Position numbers and translations under genes: made by a program
The notes under the pieces: generated by a model
Databases searched by the model: none
The model's input: the letters and a program-made list of their open reading frames with translations, nothing else
Told to the model about the DNA's origin: nothing
Shown here: positions 17,284-26,269 of the stretch, in pieces
Numbering within the stretch: position 1 is the first letter of the stretch
Layout of the letters: each line of letters opens with the position of its first letter
Origin: JAICKM01 sp038228295
GTDB taxonomy: Bacteria; Chloroflexota; Chloroflexia; QHBQ01; JAICKM01
Length of the DNA stretch: 64,000 bases
NCBI GenBank assembly: GCA_038228295.1
Contig: JBBRPH010000001.1
Location: 124,001 to 188,000 of the forward strand
Reading direction: 5' to 3'

Positions 17284-18912
17284 ATGAAAGTCGCACGTAT
17301 TGGCAGTACCCTGCTTGCCTCGGCGGTGGTCCTGAGCCTAGCTGTCGTCGGTGTACGCTCCACTCAGGTGGCCGCCTCCAGCCACCGCGAAGCCCCCATG
17401 ATCATCGCTGACCCCCAGGCCGACAACACCGATGTCTATGCCTTCGTCAGCCCCGACAAGCCCGACACGGTGACGATGCTCGCCAACTTCAACCCGTTTG
17501 AGCATCCCGGCAATGGGCCGAACTTCTACCGCTTCGGCGATGATGTGCTCTACGAGATCCATGTGGACAATGTGGGTGATGCTCAATCGCACATCACGTA
17601 CCAGTTCAAGTTCACCACCCAGATCGCCAACCCGAATACCTCGGATTACACGACCGGGCCCATTGAGAAGATTGATTCGGCGAACCTGACCTTCAAGCAG
17701 TATTACACGGTGACGCGCCTGGACAACGGCACCGCCACCACGCTGGGCCAGAACCTGTTAGAGCCGCCGGCTCGCGTCGGCCCCAAGGCCACGCCGAACT
17801 ACGCTGCCCTGTCGGACGCCGGCATCTACAGCCTGAACGACGGCAGCAAAGTCTTCGCCGGCCAAGCCGATGATCCCTTCTTCCTCGACTTCAGCATTTT
17901 CGACCTGCTGACGGTCCGCAAATTGCCGGGCAATGTCGGTGGGGGTCAGGATCACCTCAAAGGCTTTAACGTCCACACCATTGGTATCCAGGTGCCGATC
18001 AGCCGCCTGACGGCAGACGGCAGCAAACCGACCGCGCCGACGGCCGCTAACGCGGTGATTGGTATCTGGTCCACCACCAGTCGCCAGACCACGCGCGTGC
18101 TCAGCCCCGGCAAAGCGCCGCAAGGCTCCGGGGATTATGTACAAGTCAGCCGCCTCGGCCATCCGCTGGTTAACGAATCGGTCATCCCGATGGGTATGAA
18201 AGATTTGTTCAACAGCTCACAGCCGGCCAATGATGCCCAGTTCTTGAACTATGTGACCGATCCCGAACTCGCCAAGAGTCTCCATAAAATCTATGGGATC
18301 AAAGTTCCACCGGCGCCCCGCGACGATCTAGTGGCGATCTACCTGACGGGGATCAAAGGGCTAACCATGCCCGCTAACGTCAAACCATCGGAAGAACTTC
18401 GCCTGAACGTGGGCGTGCCGCCCACCGCTCCGGGTAAGATCAGCAACCTCGGTGTCATCGGCGGGGATCTGGCAGGCTTCCCGAACGGCCGCCGCCTAGC
18501 CGACGACATTCCGGACATCTCGTTTAAGGCCGTGGCCGGCGTGGCTTACCCGCTGTTCCACGCGGACTACACGCCCGATCCGTTGGCCGCGCAACTCGGC
18601 GACGGCGTAGATGCCAATGATCTACCCTTCCGCACGAGCTTCCCATATGTGGCCTATCCGCACGAAAACACGATCAACGACTCGTTCGTTAATCCGGACG
18701 GCGACGTGATCGGCGCCGGCGGTAGCAGCAATCCGCCGCCGGCGGCGGGGGGTGGCACGCCGGGGATGCCACGCACCGGCGCCACCGACAACAGCCATTT
18801 GGCCGACTTCTACAACCTGCTACTGGCAGCCCTCGCGGCAGTCGGTGGCCTCACCCTGGTCGGCGGGTACGCGATGCGCCGCCGCACAGCGGACTCCGCT
18901 ACCCACAAGTAA
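17284..18912 (+). CDS. DUF4331 protein with LPXTG-like C-terminal anchor
   Basis: 542 residues. Signal peptide, then the DUF4331 opening SSHREAPMIIADPQADNTDV and VYAFVSPDKPDTVTMLANFN, with later FDIFDLLTVRK-like and YLTGIKGL blocks. The C-terminus is a sorting-type tail: PGMPRTG, a helix (FYNLLLAALAAVGGLTLVGG) and MRRR. The protein is therefore probably displayed on the surface by a class E/F sortase or simply anchored by its helix. Followed by a TPR gene and a NicO transporter gene on the same strand, a set that suggests a common task. GGAGACT lies ahead of the ATG. Biochemical role unknown. Confidence 0.88.
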   Translation: MKVARIGSTLLASAVVLSLAVVGVRSTQVAASSHREAPMIIADPQADNTDVYAFVSPDKPDTVTMLANFNPFEHPGNGPNFYRFGDDVLYEIHVDNVGDAQSHITYQFKFTTQIANPNTSDYTTGPIEKIDSANLTFKQYYTVTRLDNGTATTLGQNLLEPPARVGPKATPNYAALSDAGIYSLNDGSKVFAGQADDPFFLDFSIFDLLTVRKLPGNVGGGQDHLKGFNVHTIGIQVPISRLTADGSKPTAPTAANAVIGIWSTTSRQTTRVLSPGKAPQGSGDYVQVSRLGHPLVNESVIPMGMKDLFNSSQPANDAQFLNYVTDPELAKSLHKIYGIKVPPAPRDDLVAIYLTGIKGLTMPANVKPSEELRLNVGVPPTAPGKISNLGVIGGDLAGFPNGRRLADDIPDISFKAVAGVAYPLFHADYTPDPLAAQLGDGVDANDLPFRTSFPYVAYPHENTINDSFVNPDGDVIGAGGSSNPPPAAGGGTPGMPRTGATDNSHLADFYNLLLAALAAVGGLTLVGGYAMRRRTADSATHK

Positions 18913-18919
18913 TGCGCGA

Positions 18920-18948
18920 GCGGGCACGGAGGTAACCTCCGTGCCCGC
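18920..18948 (+). terminator. Strong hairpin after the DUF4331 gene
   Basis: Stem GCGGGCACGGAGG / CCTCCGTGCCCGC with a tiny loop, 8 nt past the stop codon and 12 nt before the TPR start. There is no T-tract, so it could be an mRNA-stabilising or attenuating hairpin inside the operon instead of a true terminator. Confidence 0.6.
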
Positions 18949-18960
18949 CTGCGAAAAATA

Positions 18961-20304
18961 ATGGAAACACTTATGCGCGTCTTCAGTAGCCGTTTCACAC
19001 TTATGATCGGGGTGGCCTTGTTGCTGGTTGCCGGCAGCTTGGCACTAGCTCCAGCGGTCGTGCATCCCGCTGATCCGCCGGTCGCGATTGCTGACCCGGC
19101 CAGCATCGTCGGATCGGGCATCACGACCAACGGCTACGCTGATGGTGTGATCGCCGGCGCGCAAGCACGGCTGCAAAAACGGGCCGACGATAGTAGCGCC
19201 TTATCGGATCTGGGATTGGGCTATCTACAAAAAGCGCGTGAAACCGCCGATCCGACATTCTACGGCCAAGCCGAAAAGGCACTGCAACAAGCATTGGCCG
19301 CGCGATCAAGCAATTTGGATGCGCTAGGAGGCTTGGGATCGATGGCGCTCGCGCGCCATCAGTTCCACGACGCACTGGTCTGGGGCCACAAGGCGCAAGC
19401 GCTGAATCCGCAACGGGCCTATGCCTACGGCGTAATCGCAGATGCTCAGACCGAGTTGGGCGATTACGACGGCGCGGTAGAGACGCTACAAAAAATGGTC
19501 AACCTACGCCCCGACCTCAGTTCTTACTCGCGCATTTCTTATGCGCGCGAACTGCACGGCGATGTAGACGGAGCGATCACCGCAATGCAGCAGGCGGTTG
19601 AAGCCGGCGGACCGGCTCCCGAAAATCACAGTTGGGCACAGGTGCAACTAGGCAACCTCTATTTCAACAGCGGACGCTTGGCTGAGGCGGAACAGGCATA
19701 TAACGCCGCGCTCATTGCCTATCCGGGTTACCTACACGCGCGGGCCGGCCTCGCACAGGTGCGTGCCGCGCAGGGCCGCACCGCCGAGGCAATTACCCTC
19801 TACAAGCAGGCTATCGCCGTGGTGCCGTTGCCGCAATATCTGAGTGCGCTGGGCGATCTCTATACAGCGACAGGAGCCGGCGTAGCCGCCGGCCTGCAGT
19901 ATGACACAGTCAGCCAGATTTTCCGCCTGTTCGCCGCCAACGGCGTGGAGGTGAACATCGAGCAGGCGGCTTTCCTGGCCGATAGAGATCAGCAAACCGC
20001 CACAGCGGTGCGGTTGGCCCAGACCGCCGCCGCCGGCCGTACCGACATCCATACCCAAGATACCCTGGCCTGGACACTCTATCGAGCAGGGCAGTACCCT
20101 GCCGCGCAAGAGGCGATTAACCAAGCAACGCGGCTGGGCACACGCAATGCGTTAATCCTGTTCCATCAGGGTATGATAGCCGGCAAATTGGGCGACTCTA
20201 CTGCCGCCCGTAAGTACCTAGGTGCGGCATTAGCCGTCAATCCGTTTTTTAGCGTCATATACGTCCCGCAGGCAAAGGTCGCGCTGGACAGCTTAGGCAA
20301 ATAG
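18961..20304 (+). CDS. Membrane-anchored or secreted TPR protein
   Basis: 447 residues. N-terminal hydrophobic anchor or signal (FTLMIGVALLLVAGSLALA) and then TPR-like helical repeats across about residues 60-430, for example AEKALQQALAARSSNLDALG, AYGVIADAQTELGDYDGAVE, LGNLYFNSGRLAEAEQAYNA. It would be a docking scaffold outside the membrane. Start could be the ATG at 18961 or at 18973; the second lies closer to the signal peptide. Between DUF4331 and NicO genes on one strand with short gaps. Confidence 0.82.
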   Translation: METLMRVFSSRFTLMIGVALLLVAGSLALAPAVVHPADPPVAIADPASIVGSGITTNGYADGVIAGAQARLQKRADDSSALSDLGLGYLQKARETADPTFYGQAEKALQQALAARSSNLDALGGLGSMALARHQFHDALVWGHKAQALNPQRAYAYGVIADAQTELGDYDGAVETLQKMVNLRPDLSSYSRISYARELHGDVDGAITAMQQAVEAGGPAPENHSWAQVQLGNLYFNSGRLAEAEQAYNAALIAYPGYLHARAGLAQVRAAQGRTAEAITLYKQAIAVVPLPQYLSALGDLYTATGAGVAAGLQYDTVSQIFRLFAANGVEVNIEQAAFLADRDQQTATAVRLAQTAAAGRTDIHTQDTLAWTLYRAGQYPAAQEAINQATRLGTRNALILFHQGMIAGKLGDSTAARKYLGAALAVNPFFSVIYVPQAKVALDSLGK

Positions 20305-20322
20305 AAAGTAGGAATCACCGCT

Positions 20323-21873
20323 ATGCGCCGTCCGTTTCGTCTGATCGCCTGCGCCCTAGTCTTAGCCGTGTTAGCGTCGGCGGCCCTGCCGCGCCCCGCC
20401 GCTGCCCACCCAATGGGCAACTTCACCATCAATCATTACAGCGCGCTCACGGTAGGAGCCGGGCGGGTAGACCTGCTCTATGTGATTGACATGGCCGAAA
20501 TCCCAGCCTACCAGGAACTAGGCGCCATTCGGGCCGACCACAACACCGATTTGACGGTAGCAGAACGCGATATGTACCTAAGCAGCAAAGCCAAAGACCT
20601 GGCGGGTGGACTGCATCTGATCGTAGACGGCGCGGAGTTACCCCTAACGCCCACCGGCACGCCTACCCTGGTCTTTCCACCGGGAGCCGGCGGCGCGGCC
20701 ACACCCACGCTACGCATGGACTTGCACTATACCGCCAAACTGCCTGCCGACCACGGCAGTCTCACCTATAGTGACAGCAACTACGCCGAACGCATCGGGT
20801 GGCGCGAAATCATCGCCCAATCGGGCGACAATACTGCCTTGCGCGATGCCAGTGTGCCCGCCCAGGATGTGAGCCATGCGCTCACCGAGTACCGGCCCGA
20901 CTTGCTGAGTAACCCCCCGCTGGTATCCAGCGCCACTCTCACGTTTGTCGCCGCGCCGGGCGCGAAAGGCAGTAGCAGCGACACACAACAAGCCCAGGCA
21001 GCCCAGCGCGGCATCACCAGTACCAACAACTGGGCCGGCCAGACCAATAGCGCCGTGACGGCGCTAACCGATTTGCTCAACCGCAAAGAGCTGCCGCTGG
21101 AGGCGTTGCTGTTCGGCCTACTGTTGGCATTTGGAGCCGGCGCCGCGCACGCACTCTCGCCGGGCCACGGCAAGACAGTGGTAGCGGCCTATCTGGTGGG
21201 TAGCCGCGGCACGGGTTGGCACGCCGTCATCTTGGGGGTGACGGTCACGATCAGCCATACCATCGGCGTGTTTGCGCTGGGGTTGATCGTGTTGTACGCT
21301 TCGGAGTATATTTTGCCGGAGCAACTCTACCCCTGGTTGGGAGCCAGTTCCGGCCTGCTCATCGCCGGGATGGGGGTGCTGATGTTCTGGCAGCGTCTGA
21401 GCGCCTGGCGACGCAACACAGCCAATTCTACAGCCGCCGACGTGCAAGCCACCAATCATGACCATGAGGATTTACACGATCCGACGGTGCCGCATACACA
21501 CGGCGCTTTCAGCCGACCGCACACCCATGTAGCCGCCGATGGGCAAAAGGTGACGATGGGTAACCTGTTGTCGCTGGGTATTATGGGCGGCATCATTCCC
21601 TGCCCGTCGGCGCTAATCGTGTTGCTGGGGGCGGTCGCCTACCACAAAGTGGGCCTGGGCCTGCTGCTGATCCTGGCCTTCAGCCTGGGACTCGCTGCCG
21701 TGCTGACGGCGATTGGTCTGGCGATGGTCTATGGGCGCGGCCTAGCCGGCCGGGTCAAGTTCAACCTCAGCCAATCGCTGCTGGGCCGCCTACCGATGGC
21801 TTCCGCCCTGGCTGTCTCCTGCCTCGGCCTGCTGATCGCGTACCAGGCGCTGCACGCGGGGATCACGCGGTGA
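20323..21873 (+). CDS. NicO-family nickel/cobalt transporter with extracytoplasmic N-terminal domain
   Basis: 516 residues. Signal peptide ending AAA, then a domain of about 230 residues opening HPMGNFTINHYSAL, then the membrane part from about 265. The NicO signature ALSPGHGKTVVAAYLVGS is present, with HTIGVF and IIPCPSALIVLL, and a His/Asp-rich loop (NHDHEDLHDPTVPHTHGAF) typical of RcnA-like metal efflux or uptake proteins. Located 18 nt after the TPR gene. Ni or Co as substrate follows from family knowledge; direction of transport cannot be told. Confidence 0.85.
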   Translation: MRRPFRLIACALVLAVLASAALPRPAAAHPMGNFTINHYSALTVGAGRVDLLYVIDMAEIPAYQELGAIRADHNTDLTVAERDMYLSSKAKDLAGGLHLIVDGAELPLTPTGTPTLVFPPGAGGAATPTLRMDLHYTAKLPADHGSLTYSDSNYAERIGWREIIAQSGDNTALRDASVPAQDVSHALTEYRPDLLSNPPLVSSATLTFVAAPGAKGSSSDTQQAQAAQRGITSTNNWAGQTNSAVTALTDLLNRKELPLEALLFGLLLAFGAGAAHALSPGHGKTVVAAYLVGSRGTGWHAVILGVTVTISHTIGVFALGLIVLYASEYILPEQLYPWLGASSGLLIAGMGVLMFWQRLSAWRRNTANSTAADVQATNHDHEDLHDPTVPHTHGAFSRPHTHVAADGQKVTMGNLLSLGIMGGIIPCPSALIVLLGAVAYHKVGLGLLLILAFSLGLAAVLTAIGLAMVYGRGLAGRVKFNLSQSLLGRLPMASALAVSCLGLLIAYQALHAGITR

Positions 21874-21962
21874 CAGGTATGGTACGGCAGGGGGTTCACG
21901 CATGAAGTTCGGTGTCGGATAGGGAGCCTGCATACCTCTTCAAGTGGCCGATGGAGCTGTAC

Positions 21963-21998
21963 AAACGACCCGCTACCTAAACCGGTAGCGGGTCGTTT
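21963..21998. terminator. Bidirectional rho-independent terminator
   Basis: Perfect 15-nt arms (AAACGACCCGCTACC and its complement) around a 6-nt loop, flanked by A and T bases on the two sides. It separates the convergent NicO gene and cupredoxin gene. Confidence 0.9.
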
Positions 21999-22015
21999 CA
22001 TCGGTATGTGAGCGG

Positions 22016-22465
22016 CTACTTAACGACAATCTGCCCGGCCATGCCCTTGTCTTTGTGGCCGGGAATGTCGCACAGGGTTTCGTAAGTGCCGGGGGTCAGG
22101 TCCACCTCCAGCGTGCCGGTTTGGCCTGCGCTGATATTCGGTGTTTTCTGCTCCTTACCGTTCACCATAATAGCGAAATTGTGCGGGAACTTGCCGGTGT
22201 TAGTCGCCGTGAACTTAATGTGACCAGGCGGCACACCTAACATCATCGGCGTGATACCCCATTCCGTAAGTATCACACCTACGGAGTTGAAGGCTTTCTT
22301 TTGAATGGGCGAGGCCGGTGTAGGAGCAGGATTATTTGAGGTGTTAGCGGGTGGCGGCACTGGGGTAGCGGGTGTATTGTTGTCGCACGCGGCCAGCAGA
22401 CTACCGCCGGTCAGTAGGCTGCCCACCAGCAGCAATCGGGCACGGGTAATGAGAGTTGCAGTCAT
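22016..22465 (-). CDS. Cupredoxin-domain lipoprotein
   Basis: 149 residues. Lipobox LLAAC at about residue 26, a Pro/Thr linker, then a plastocyanin/azurin-like beta sandwich. Type 1 copper ligands are visible: His in GKFPHNFAI, Cys in ETLCDIPGHKDKGM, followed by His and Met in the same loop. An exported electron carrier or copper-binding protein. It is monocistronic between the shared terminator and the gene at 22523. Confidence 0.9.
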   Translation of the reverse strand: MTATLITRARLLLVGSLLTGGSLLAACDNNTPATPVPPPANTSNNPAPTPASPIQKKAFNSVGVILTEWGITPMMLGVPPGHIKFTATNTGKFPHNFAIMVNGKEQKTPNISAGQTGTLEVDLTPGTYETLCDIPGHKDKGMAGQIVVK

Positions 22466-22522
22466 CGGTAGGGAAACCTCCTGCTAGATTGAGGCCGGAG
22501 GGGCGGCCCCGTCGAATGAATA

Positions 22523-22849
22523 CTACTCCGTCGCGCGCAAGTGGCGCACCAACTGAGCATGAATATGCTCTAGCACCGGCGCCTGATCAGCCAGATCGAC
22601 TGTGGCAGCCAAAGGCGCGCCCGCCGGGACCGGCGCACCAGGACCGGCCAGCGTGCGTAGGTAGCCGTGCAATAAATGGGTCAGCACTTCGGCATCCGTC
22701 CGGGGCAAATCCAGTTCGCCGGAGTGCTGCAAGGCGGCGTGCAAACGCGCCGCCTCAACTGTGTCCCGTGGGAATGCCACGGCTGCCCGACGCGGATCGA
22801 ACAGATCATGTAACAGGTGGGTCTCGGCGGCACTGAGGGGTAATTTCAC
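22523..22849 (-). CDS. Hypothetical helical protein
   Basis: 108 residues, GTG start with AAAGGAG 8 nt upstream and a near-consensus promoter at 22907-22936, which argues strongly that it is real. Sequence is helical, rich in Leu and His (THLLHDLFDPRR, EVLTHLLHGYLRTL, EHIHAQLVRHL), with no membrane segment. Family not recognised. Confidence 0.65.
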   Translation of the reverse strand: MKLPLSAAETHLLHDLFDPRRAAVAFPRDTVEAARLHAALQHSGELDLPRTDAEVLTHLLHGYLRTLAGPGAPVPAGAPLAATVDLADQAPVLEHIHAQLVRHLRATE

Positions 22850-22906
22850 AATCGCGGCTCCTTTGCGGGATTACAACCCGCCCAAGCAACGGCGCGGTTA
22901 CTGCTG

Positions 22907-22936
22907 ATTATAGCAGGACGTGTTTCAGGCTGTCAA
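22907..22936 (-). promoter_or_regulatory. Promoter TTGACA-18-TGCTATAAT
   Basis: Minus strand: consensus -35 TTGACA at 22931-22936, 18-nt spacer ending TGC, consensus -10 TATAAT at 22907-22912. Serves the gene at 22523-22849. Confidence 0.8.
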
Positions 22937-22954
22937 GGGCCGCAGAGTTGCACC

Positions 22955-23785
22955 CTAGTCCGGCGGCACCTGGCATTGCGGGCAAAAATGGGTGCCGCGG
23001 CCGCCGACAACAATACGCGCGATAGGCGTGCCGCAGCGGCCACACGGCTGGTCGGTTTGCCCATAGGCGTGCAATTGGCGCTGATTACTACCCGCTTCGC
23101 CACGCGCGTCACGGTAGTCCGAGATCGTTGTGCCGTGATTAGCGATGCCTTGCGCCAACACAGCGCGTATCGCCTCATAGAGTCGCGCCGTATCGCCGGC
23201 GTCTAGCGTCGCCACCGAGCGCTGGGGATGCAGGCGGCTGCGGTAGAGTGCTTCATCTACATAAATGTTGCCTAAGCCTGCCAGCACGCGCTGATCTAAT
23301 AACGTCGGCTTGAGTAGCCCGCGTCGCCCTTGTAGCCGGGCACGGAAGCGATCCAGCGTGAAATCGTCGGGTAGCGGCTCTGGGCCAAGCGAGTCGAGAA
23401 AGACCGCTACGGCGGCGGGGTCCAGCAGGCGCACGCGGCCAAACTTGCGTGCATCGGTGAAATGCACCTGCCCCCCATCCGCTAGGTCCACCACCAGCCG
23501 CGTCGCCTTGCTCGGCGCGATCGGCGCGGCATGGTGGACCAGGCTGCCCGTCATTCGCAGGTGGATCGTCAGCACACGCCCGCTGCCCAGCGGGATCAGA
23601 ATATACTTAGCCCGGCGTTCCACACCTAAAATCGGCTCGCCGGTCACAATCGCGGCAAACGCCGCCGGCGGATAGCCGGCCAACGTCGCGGGCCAATCTG
23701 CGTGGCTTACACCTCGGATCGTCCGGCCGGTTAATAAGGGCCGCAGCCCGCGCACTATTGTTTCGACTTCGGGTAGTTCAGGCAT
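22955..23785 (-). CDS. mutM: Formamidopyrimidine-DNA glycosylase (Fpg/MutM)
   Basis: 276 residues, the standard length. Removes 8-oxoguanine and other oxidised purines and cuts the abasic site. N-terminal PELPEVETIVRGL supplies the catalytic Pro2 and Glu3; the lysine in HLRMTG region and the GLGNIYVDEALY helix-two-turn-helix are present; the C-terminal zinc finger is PCGRCGTPI and FCPQC. All key residues intact. Confidence 0.97.
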   Translation of the reverse strand: MPELPEVETIVRGLRPLLTGRTIRGVSHADWPATLAGYPPAAFAAIVTGEPILGVERRAKYILIPLGSGRVLTIHLRMTGSLVHHAAPIAPSKATRLVVDLADGGQVHFTDARKFGRVRLLDPAAVAVFLDSLGPEPLPDDFTLDRFRARLQGRRGLLKPTLLDQRVLAGLGNIYVDEALYRSRLHPQRSVATLDAGDTARLYEAIRAVLAQGIANHGTTISDYRDARGEAGSNQRQLHAYGQTDQPCGRCGTPIARIVVGGRGTHFCPQCQVPPD

Positions 23786-23888
23786 CAGGTGTCCTGGGGG
23801 TGTGAGTATTTATGGGGTTGAGTGGTCAGGTGGGATAGATGGATAAGTACCTACCCTTACCTGATTATACCCGATCTGTTGGAGCGAA

Positions 23889-23917
23889 TTGCTTTTCTAA
23901 TCGGCGCATATTACAAT
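23889..23917 (+). promoter_or_regulatory. Promoter TTGCTT-17-TACAAT for the HIT gene
   Basis: TTGCTT at 23889-23894 and TACAAT at 23912-23917. Between promoter and start codon lies an 8-bp hairpin, CATCCGCC / GGCGGATG (23962-23982), just ahead of the AAGGAG ribosome site. Confidence 0.65.
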
Positions 23918-23998
23918 CAGGTACATAAGCCGATGGACAGACGCACAAGCTACCTAAAACCCATCCGCCCCACAGGCGGATGCTCACAAGGAGACGCT

Positions 23999-24439
23999 AT
24001 GACCGAATGTATCTTTTGCCGCGTAGGGCGCGGCGAGTTTGGCACCGAGTTTTTGCACGAGGATGAGTTTGTCGTCGCTTTCCGCGACATCCACCCGGCT
24101 GCGCCGGTCCATGTGCTGGTAATCCCGCGCCAACACGTCACCGCCGTCTGGGAACTGGACCAGTCACACGGCTTCATGCTGGCGCGGATGTTTGTCGCGG
24201 CCAATGAAGCCGCCCGTAAGACGGGAGTGGACGAAAGTGGCTTCCGCTTAGTGATCAATTCGGGGCGTGATGCCGGCCAAAGCGTAGATCACCTGCATAT
24301 GCACTTGCTAGGCGGTGAGCGCATGGGCTGGCCGCCTTTCCCGCCGAAGCCGGCGGTGAACGATGGATCACATGAGCCAAGCGCTGTGTCACCTGTGGCC
24401 GATGCCGCACCGCAGGCAGTGCATTCAGGGGAGGAGTAA
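23999..24439 (+). CDS. HIT family nucleotide-binding protein
   Basis: 146 residues. Histidine-triad hydrolase or transferase acting on nucleoside phosphoramidates and related nucleotides. N-terminal CIFC metal pair, core VLVIPRQHV, and the triad in SVDHLHMHLLGG (about residue 97-108). The C-terminal 35 residues are a low-complexity tail beyond the usual HIT end. ATG at 23999 is chosen for the CIFC opening and AAGGAG 6 nt upstream; the longer frame from 23822 crosses the promoter. Confidence 0.93.
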   Translation: MTECIFCRVGRGEFGTEFLHEDEFVVAFRDIHPAAPVHVLVIPRQHVTAVWELDQSHGFMLARMFVAANEAARKTGVDESGFRLVINSGRDAGQSVDHLHMHLLGGERMGWPPFPPKPAVNDGSHEPSAVSPVADAAPQAVHSGEE

Positions 24440-24465
24440 TCGCTAGGGAAAGCGCTGTGCGGTGA

Positions 24466-25488
24466 TCAGTCTACTCCCCGCTGGCGCTCGCGATCTTTGG
24501 CCGCGCTGAAAGCATTAACAAACTGATCAACCGGCTCCAGCTTTTTGGCGTTCCAGCCGGTCACGCTGATTACGATCAGCGGGCGACCGCCCACCGAGAG
24601 AAACAGGCTGCGCTTGACCCAGAAAAAGTAGCCGGCGAGGGTGAAGAGGCCCAGCGCGAGCAGCGGAATAGCGATCAGCAAGGGGTTAGCCTGCAGCAAC
24701 TCACCGAGTTGCCAAGTGATGCCCGGCTGGGTGAGGCCCACATAGGCGGCGGCAGCCCCTGCGCCCAGGCTCACCAACCCGATCAGAAACATCCAGCCGC
24801 CGGAGCGTTCCGTGACCGTACCGACGGCATCTATGTCGTGCAGGAAGGCCGCGCGCAAGATCGTCGGGGCATAGAGGATCGCACGGCGGGTGGTCAGGTA
24901 CAGCGCGCCCAACTGTAGCAGCACCTCTTCGCCCGGCAGCAACACCAACGCGCCGGTAGGCGGCGGTTTGACCGCCACTGTAGGCACGGAGGTCGCCACG
25001 GCCGGCGCGACAGCAGGCGGATCGGGAACCGCGACCACGGCGGCAGGAGGGACGATGGGGGCCGGCGGGTCGGCCGGCGGCGGCGCGGTCATTGCGACCG
25101 GCGGCAGGGGCGCATCGGGCACCCACGGGCGGCGTGGCGGCACCAGAGTGGCCGGTTCGACGGGCGCCGGCACAAAGGTCGGTAGGTCAATGGGTGGCAC
25201 CAGAGTCGGCACATTCGGCCCTGGTTCGCTCACAAGCGCGCTGGGGATCGGCTCGGTCGGCAGCAGGGTAGTGGCAACCGGCCGGCCGGCCGGCCGCACC
25301 GGCAGTGGACCGTCGCTGCTACCGTTCAGCGGCGGGCGGAACGGGCTATCCATGTCCAGCCGTGCCCGCTCGGTGGCGCCGGCCTCGGCGGCATTTAGGG
25401 TCGGTCCCGTACTGTATTCTCGTGTCTCTAATCCGCCGCTGGGTTCGCCGTCGCCTATACGCGGCTCCTCATTTGCATTGACCACCAT
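24466..25488 (-). CDS. Proline-rich membrane protein with bacterial-PH-like segment
   Basis: 340 residues. The N-terminal 180 are disordered and rich in Pro, Val and Ala with repeated PTLVPP or ATLVPP motifs. A compact segment follows (LPGEEVLLQLGALYLTTRRA, ILYAPTILRAAFLHDIDAV) that resembles a bacterial PH domain, then two membrane helices at about 240-265 and 275-300 and a short basic tail. ATG at 25488 has AGAGGG upstream. Function unknown; membrane-sensor or scaffold is only a guess. Confidence 0.72.
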   Translation of the reverse strand: MVVNANEEPRIGDGEPSGGLETREYSTGPTLNAAEAGATERARLDMDSPFRPPLNGSSDGPLPVRPAGRPVATTLLPTEPIPSALVSEPGPNVPTLVPPIDLPTFVPAPVEPATLVPPRRPWVPDAPLPPVAMTAPPPADPPAPIVPPAAVVAVPDPPAVAPAVATSVPTVAVKPPPTGALVLLPGEEVLLQLGALYLTTRRAILYAPTILRAAFLHDIDAVGTVTERSGGWMFLIGLVSLGAGAAAAYVGLTQPGITWQLGELLQANPLLIAIPLLALGLFTLAGYFFWVKRSLFLSVGGRPLIVISVTGWNAKKLEPVDQFVNAFSAAKDRERQRGVD

Positions 25489-25567
25489 GCGTGTCGTGCC
25501 CTCTCTGGATAAATTTGTGCAGTCGGCTACTCCGGCATTATACCCGTCGCTTCCCGGCAGTGTCAAC

Positions 25568-25641
25568 CGCATACGGAATGCGGAATAGCGACCACCCTCC
25601 GTCACCATTCCGCATTCCAGCGTTACCAGTTAGCGTTACCA
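25568..25641. repeat. 7-nt period element with inverted arms (GGAATGC / GCATTCC)
   Basis: Left arm CGCATAC, GGAATGC, GGAATAG; right arm CCATTCC, GCATTCC, AGCGTTA and further 7-mers, inverted to the left. A direct repeat AGCGTTACCAG occurs twice in the right arm. The molybdopterin gene's stop codon lies in it. Confidence 0.85.
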
Positions 25642-26246
25642 GCCGTAGCGCTCCTCGTGCCATGGGTCGCCGCGCATATGGTAGCCGGCCTCTTCCCAGA
25701 AGCCGGGCGCGTCTTCGCCATAAACTCCAGGCCGCGTATCCACTTGGCGCTTTTCCAGAAGTAGAGATGGGGCACGACCAGACGCAACGGCCAGCCGTGT
25801 TCCAGTTCCAACTCGTGCCCTTCGGCTTTATCGGCAAAGATCACATCGTCGCGCAGCAAGTCTTCGATGGGCAGGTTGGTAGTGAAGCCGTTTTCGGCGT
25901 GGATCATCACGAACTTCGCGTCAGGTTTCAGCTTAACGTGTTTCATCACTTCTAGGAACGGCACGCCCTCAAAGTTGAGATCGAAGCGCGTCCAGCGCGT
26001 CACGCAACTGATGTCGCGCGTCAGCGTGATTTTGGGCATCATTTGGAATTGTTCCCAGTTCCAGCTAACCGGCTGCTCAACTAAGCCCCAGATGCGAAAG
26101 TTCCAATCTTCCAGCCGGCGATGCGGCACCGGCCCGTAGTGCAAGACGGGCCATTTCTCGGTCAGCGTCTGACCCGGCGGCAGGCGCTGCTTCAGTTCGT
26201 CGGGGTTGTAACGGCTTTTCGGCCCGCGCCCGAACAGGTCAAACAT
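25623..26246 (-). CDS. Molybdopterin-dependent oxidoreductase (sulfite-oxidase fold), frameshifted near the 3' end
   Basis: About 207 codons as written. Mo-pterin binding fold: the Mo-ligand cysteine is in DISCVTRWTRF (about residue 80), followed by GVPFLEVMKHVKL, NGFTTNLPIEDLL and GWPLRLVVPHLYFWKSAKW. After LEFMA (near 25716) the frame as written gives a senseless tail, while the next frame reads EDAPGFWEEAGYHMRGDPW and ends at a TAA at 25636-25638, the normal family ending. One base appears to be missing there. Either the gene lost its last 27 residues, or the sequence has an indel error. Neighbours offer no heme partner. ATG at 26246 opens MFDLFGRGPKS. Confidence 0.88.
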   Translation of the reverse strand: MFDLFGRGPKSRYNPDELKQRLPPGQTLTEKWPVLHYGPVPHRRLEDWNFRIWGLVEQPVSWNWEQFQMMPKITLTRDISCVTRWTRFDLNFEGVPFLEVMKHVKLKPDAKFVMIHAENGFTTNLPIEDLLRDDVIFADKAEGHELELEHGWPLRLVVPHLYFWKSAKWIRGLEFMAKTRPASGKRPATICAATHGTRSATAGNANW

Positions 26247-26269
26247 GGTAGCCTCCCAGATGTTAATGC

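Noticed and set aside
23822..23998. Longer start of the HIT gene.
   Set aside because: The region holds a TTGCTT-17-TACAAT promoter and a hairpin, and the family starts at the CIFC motif.
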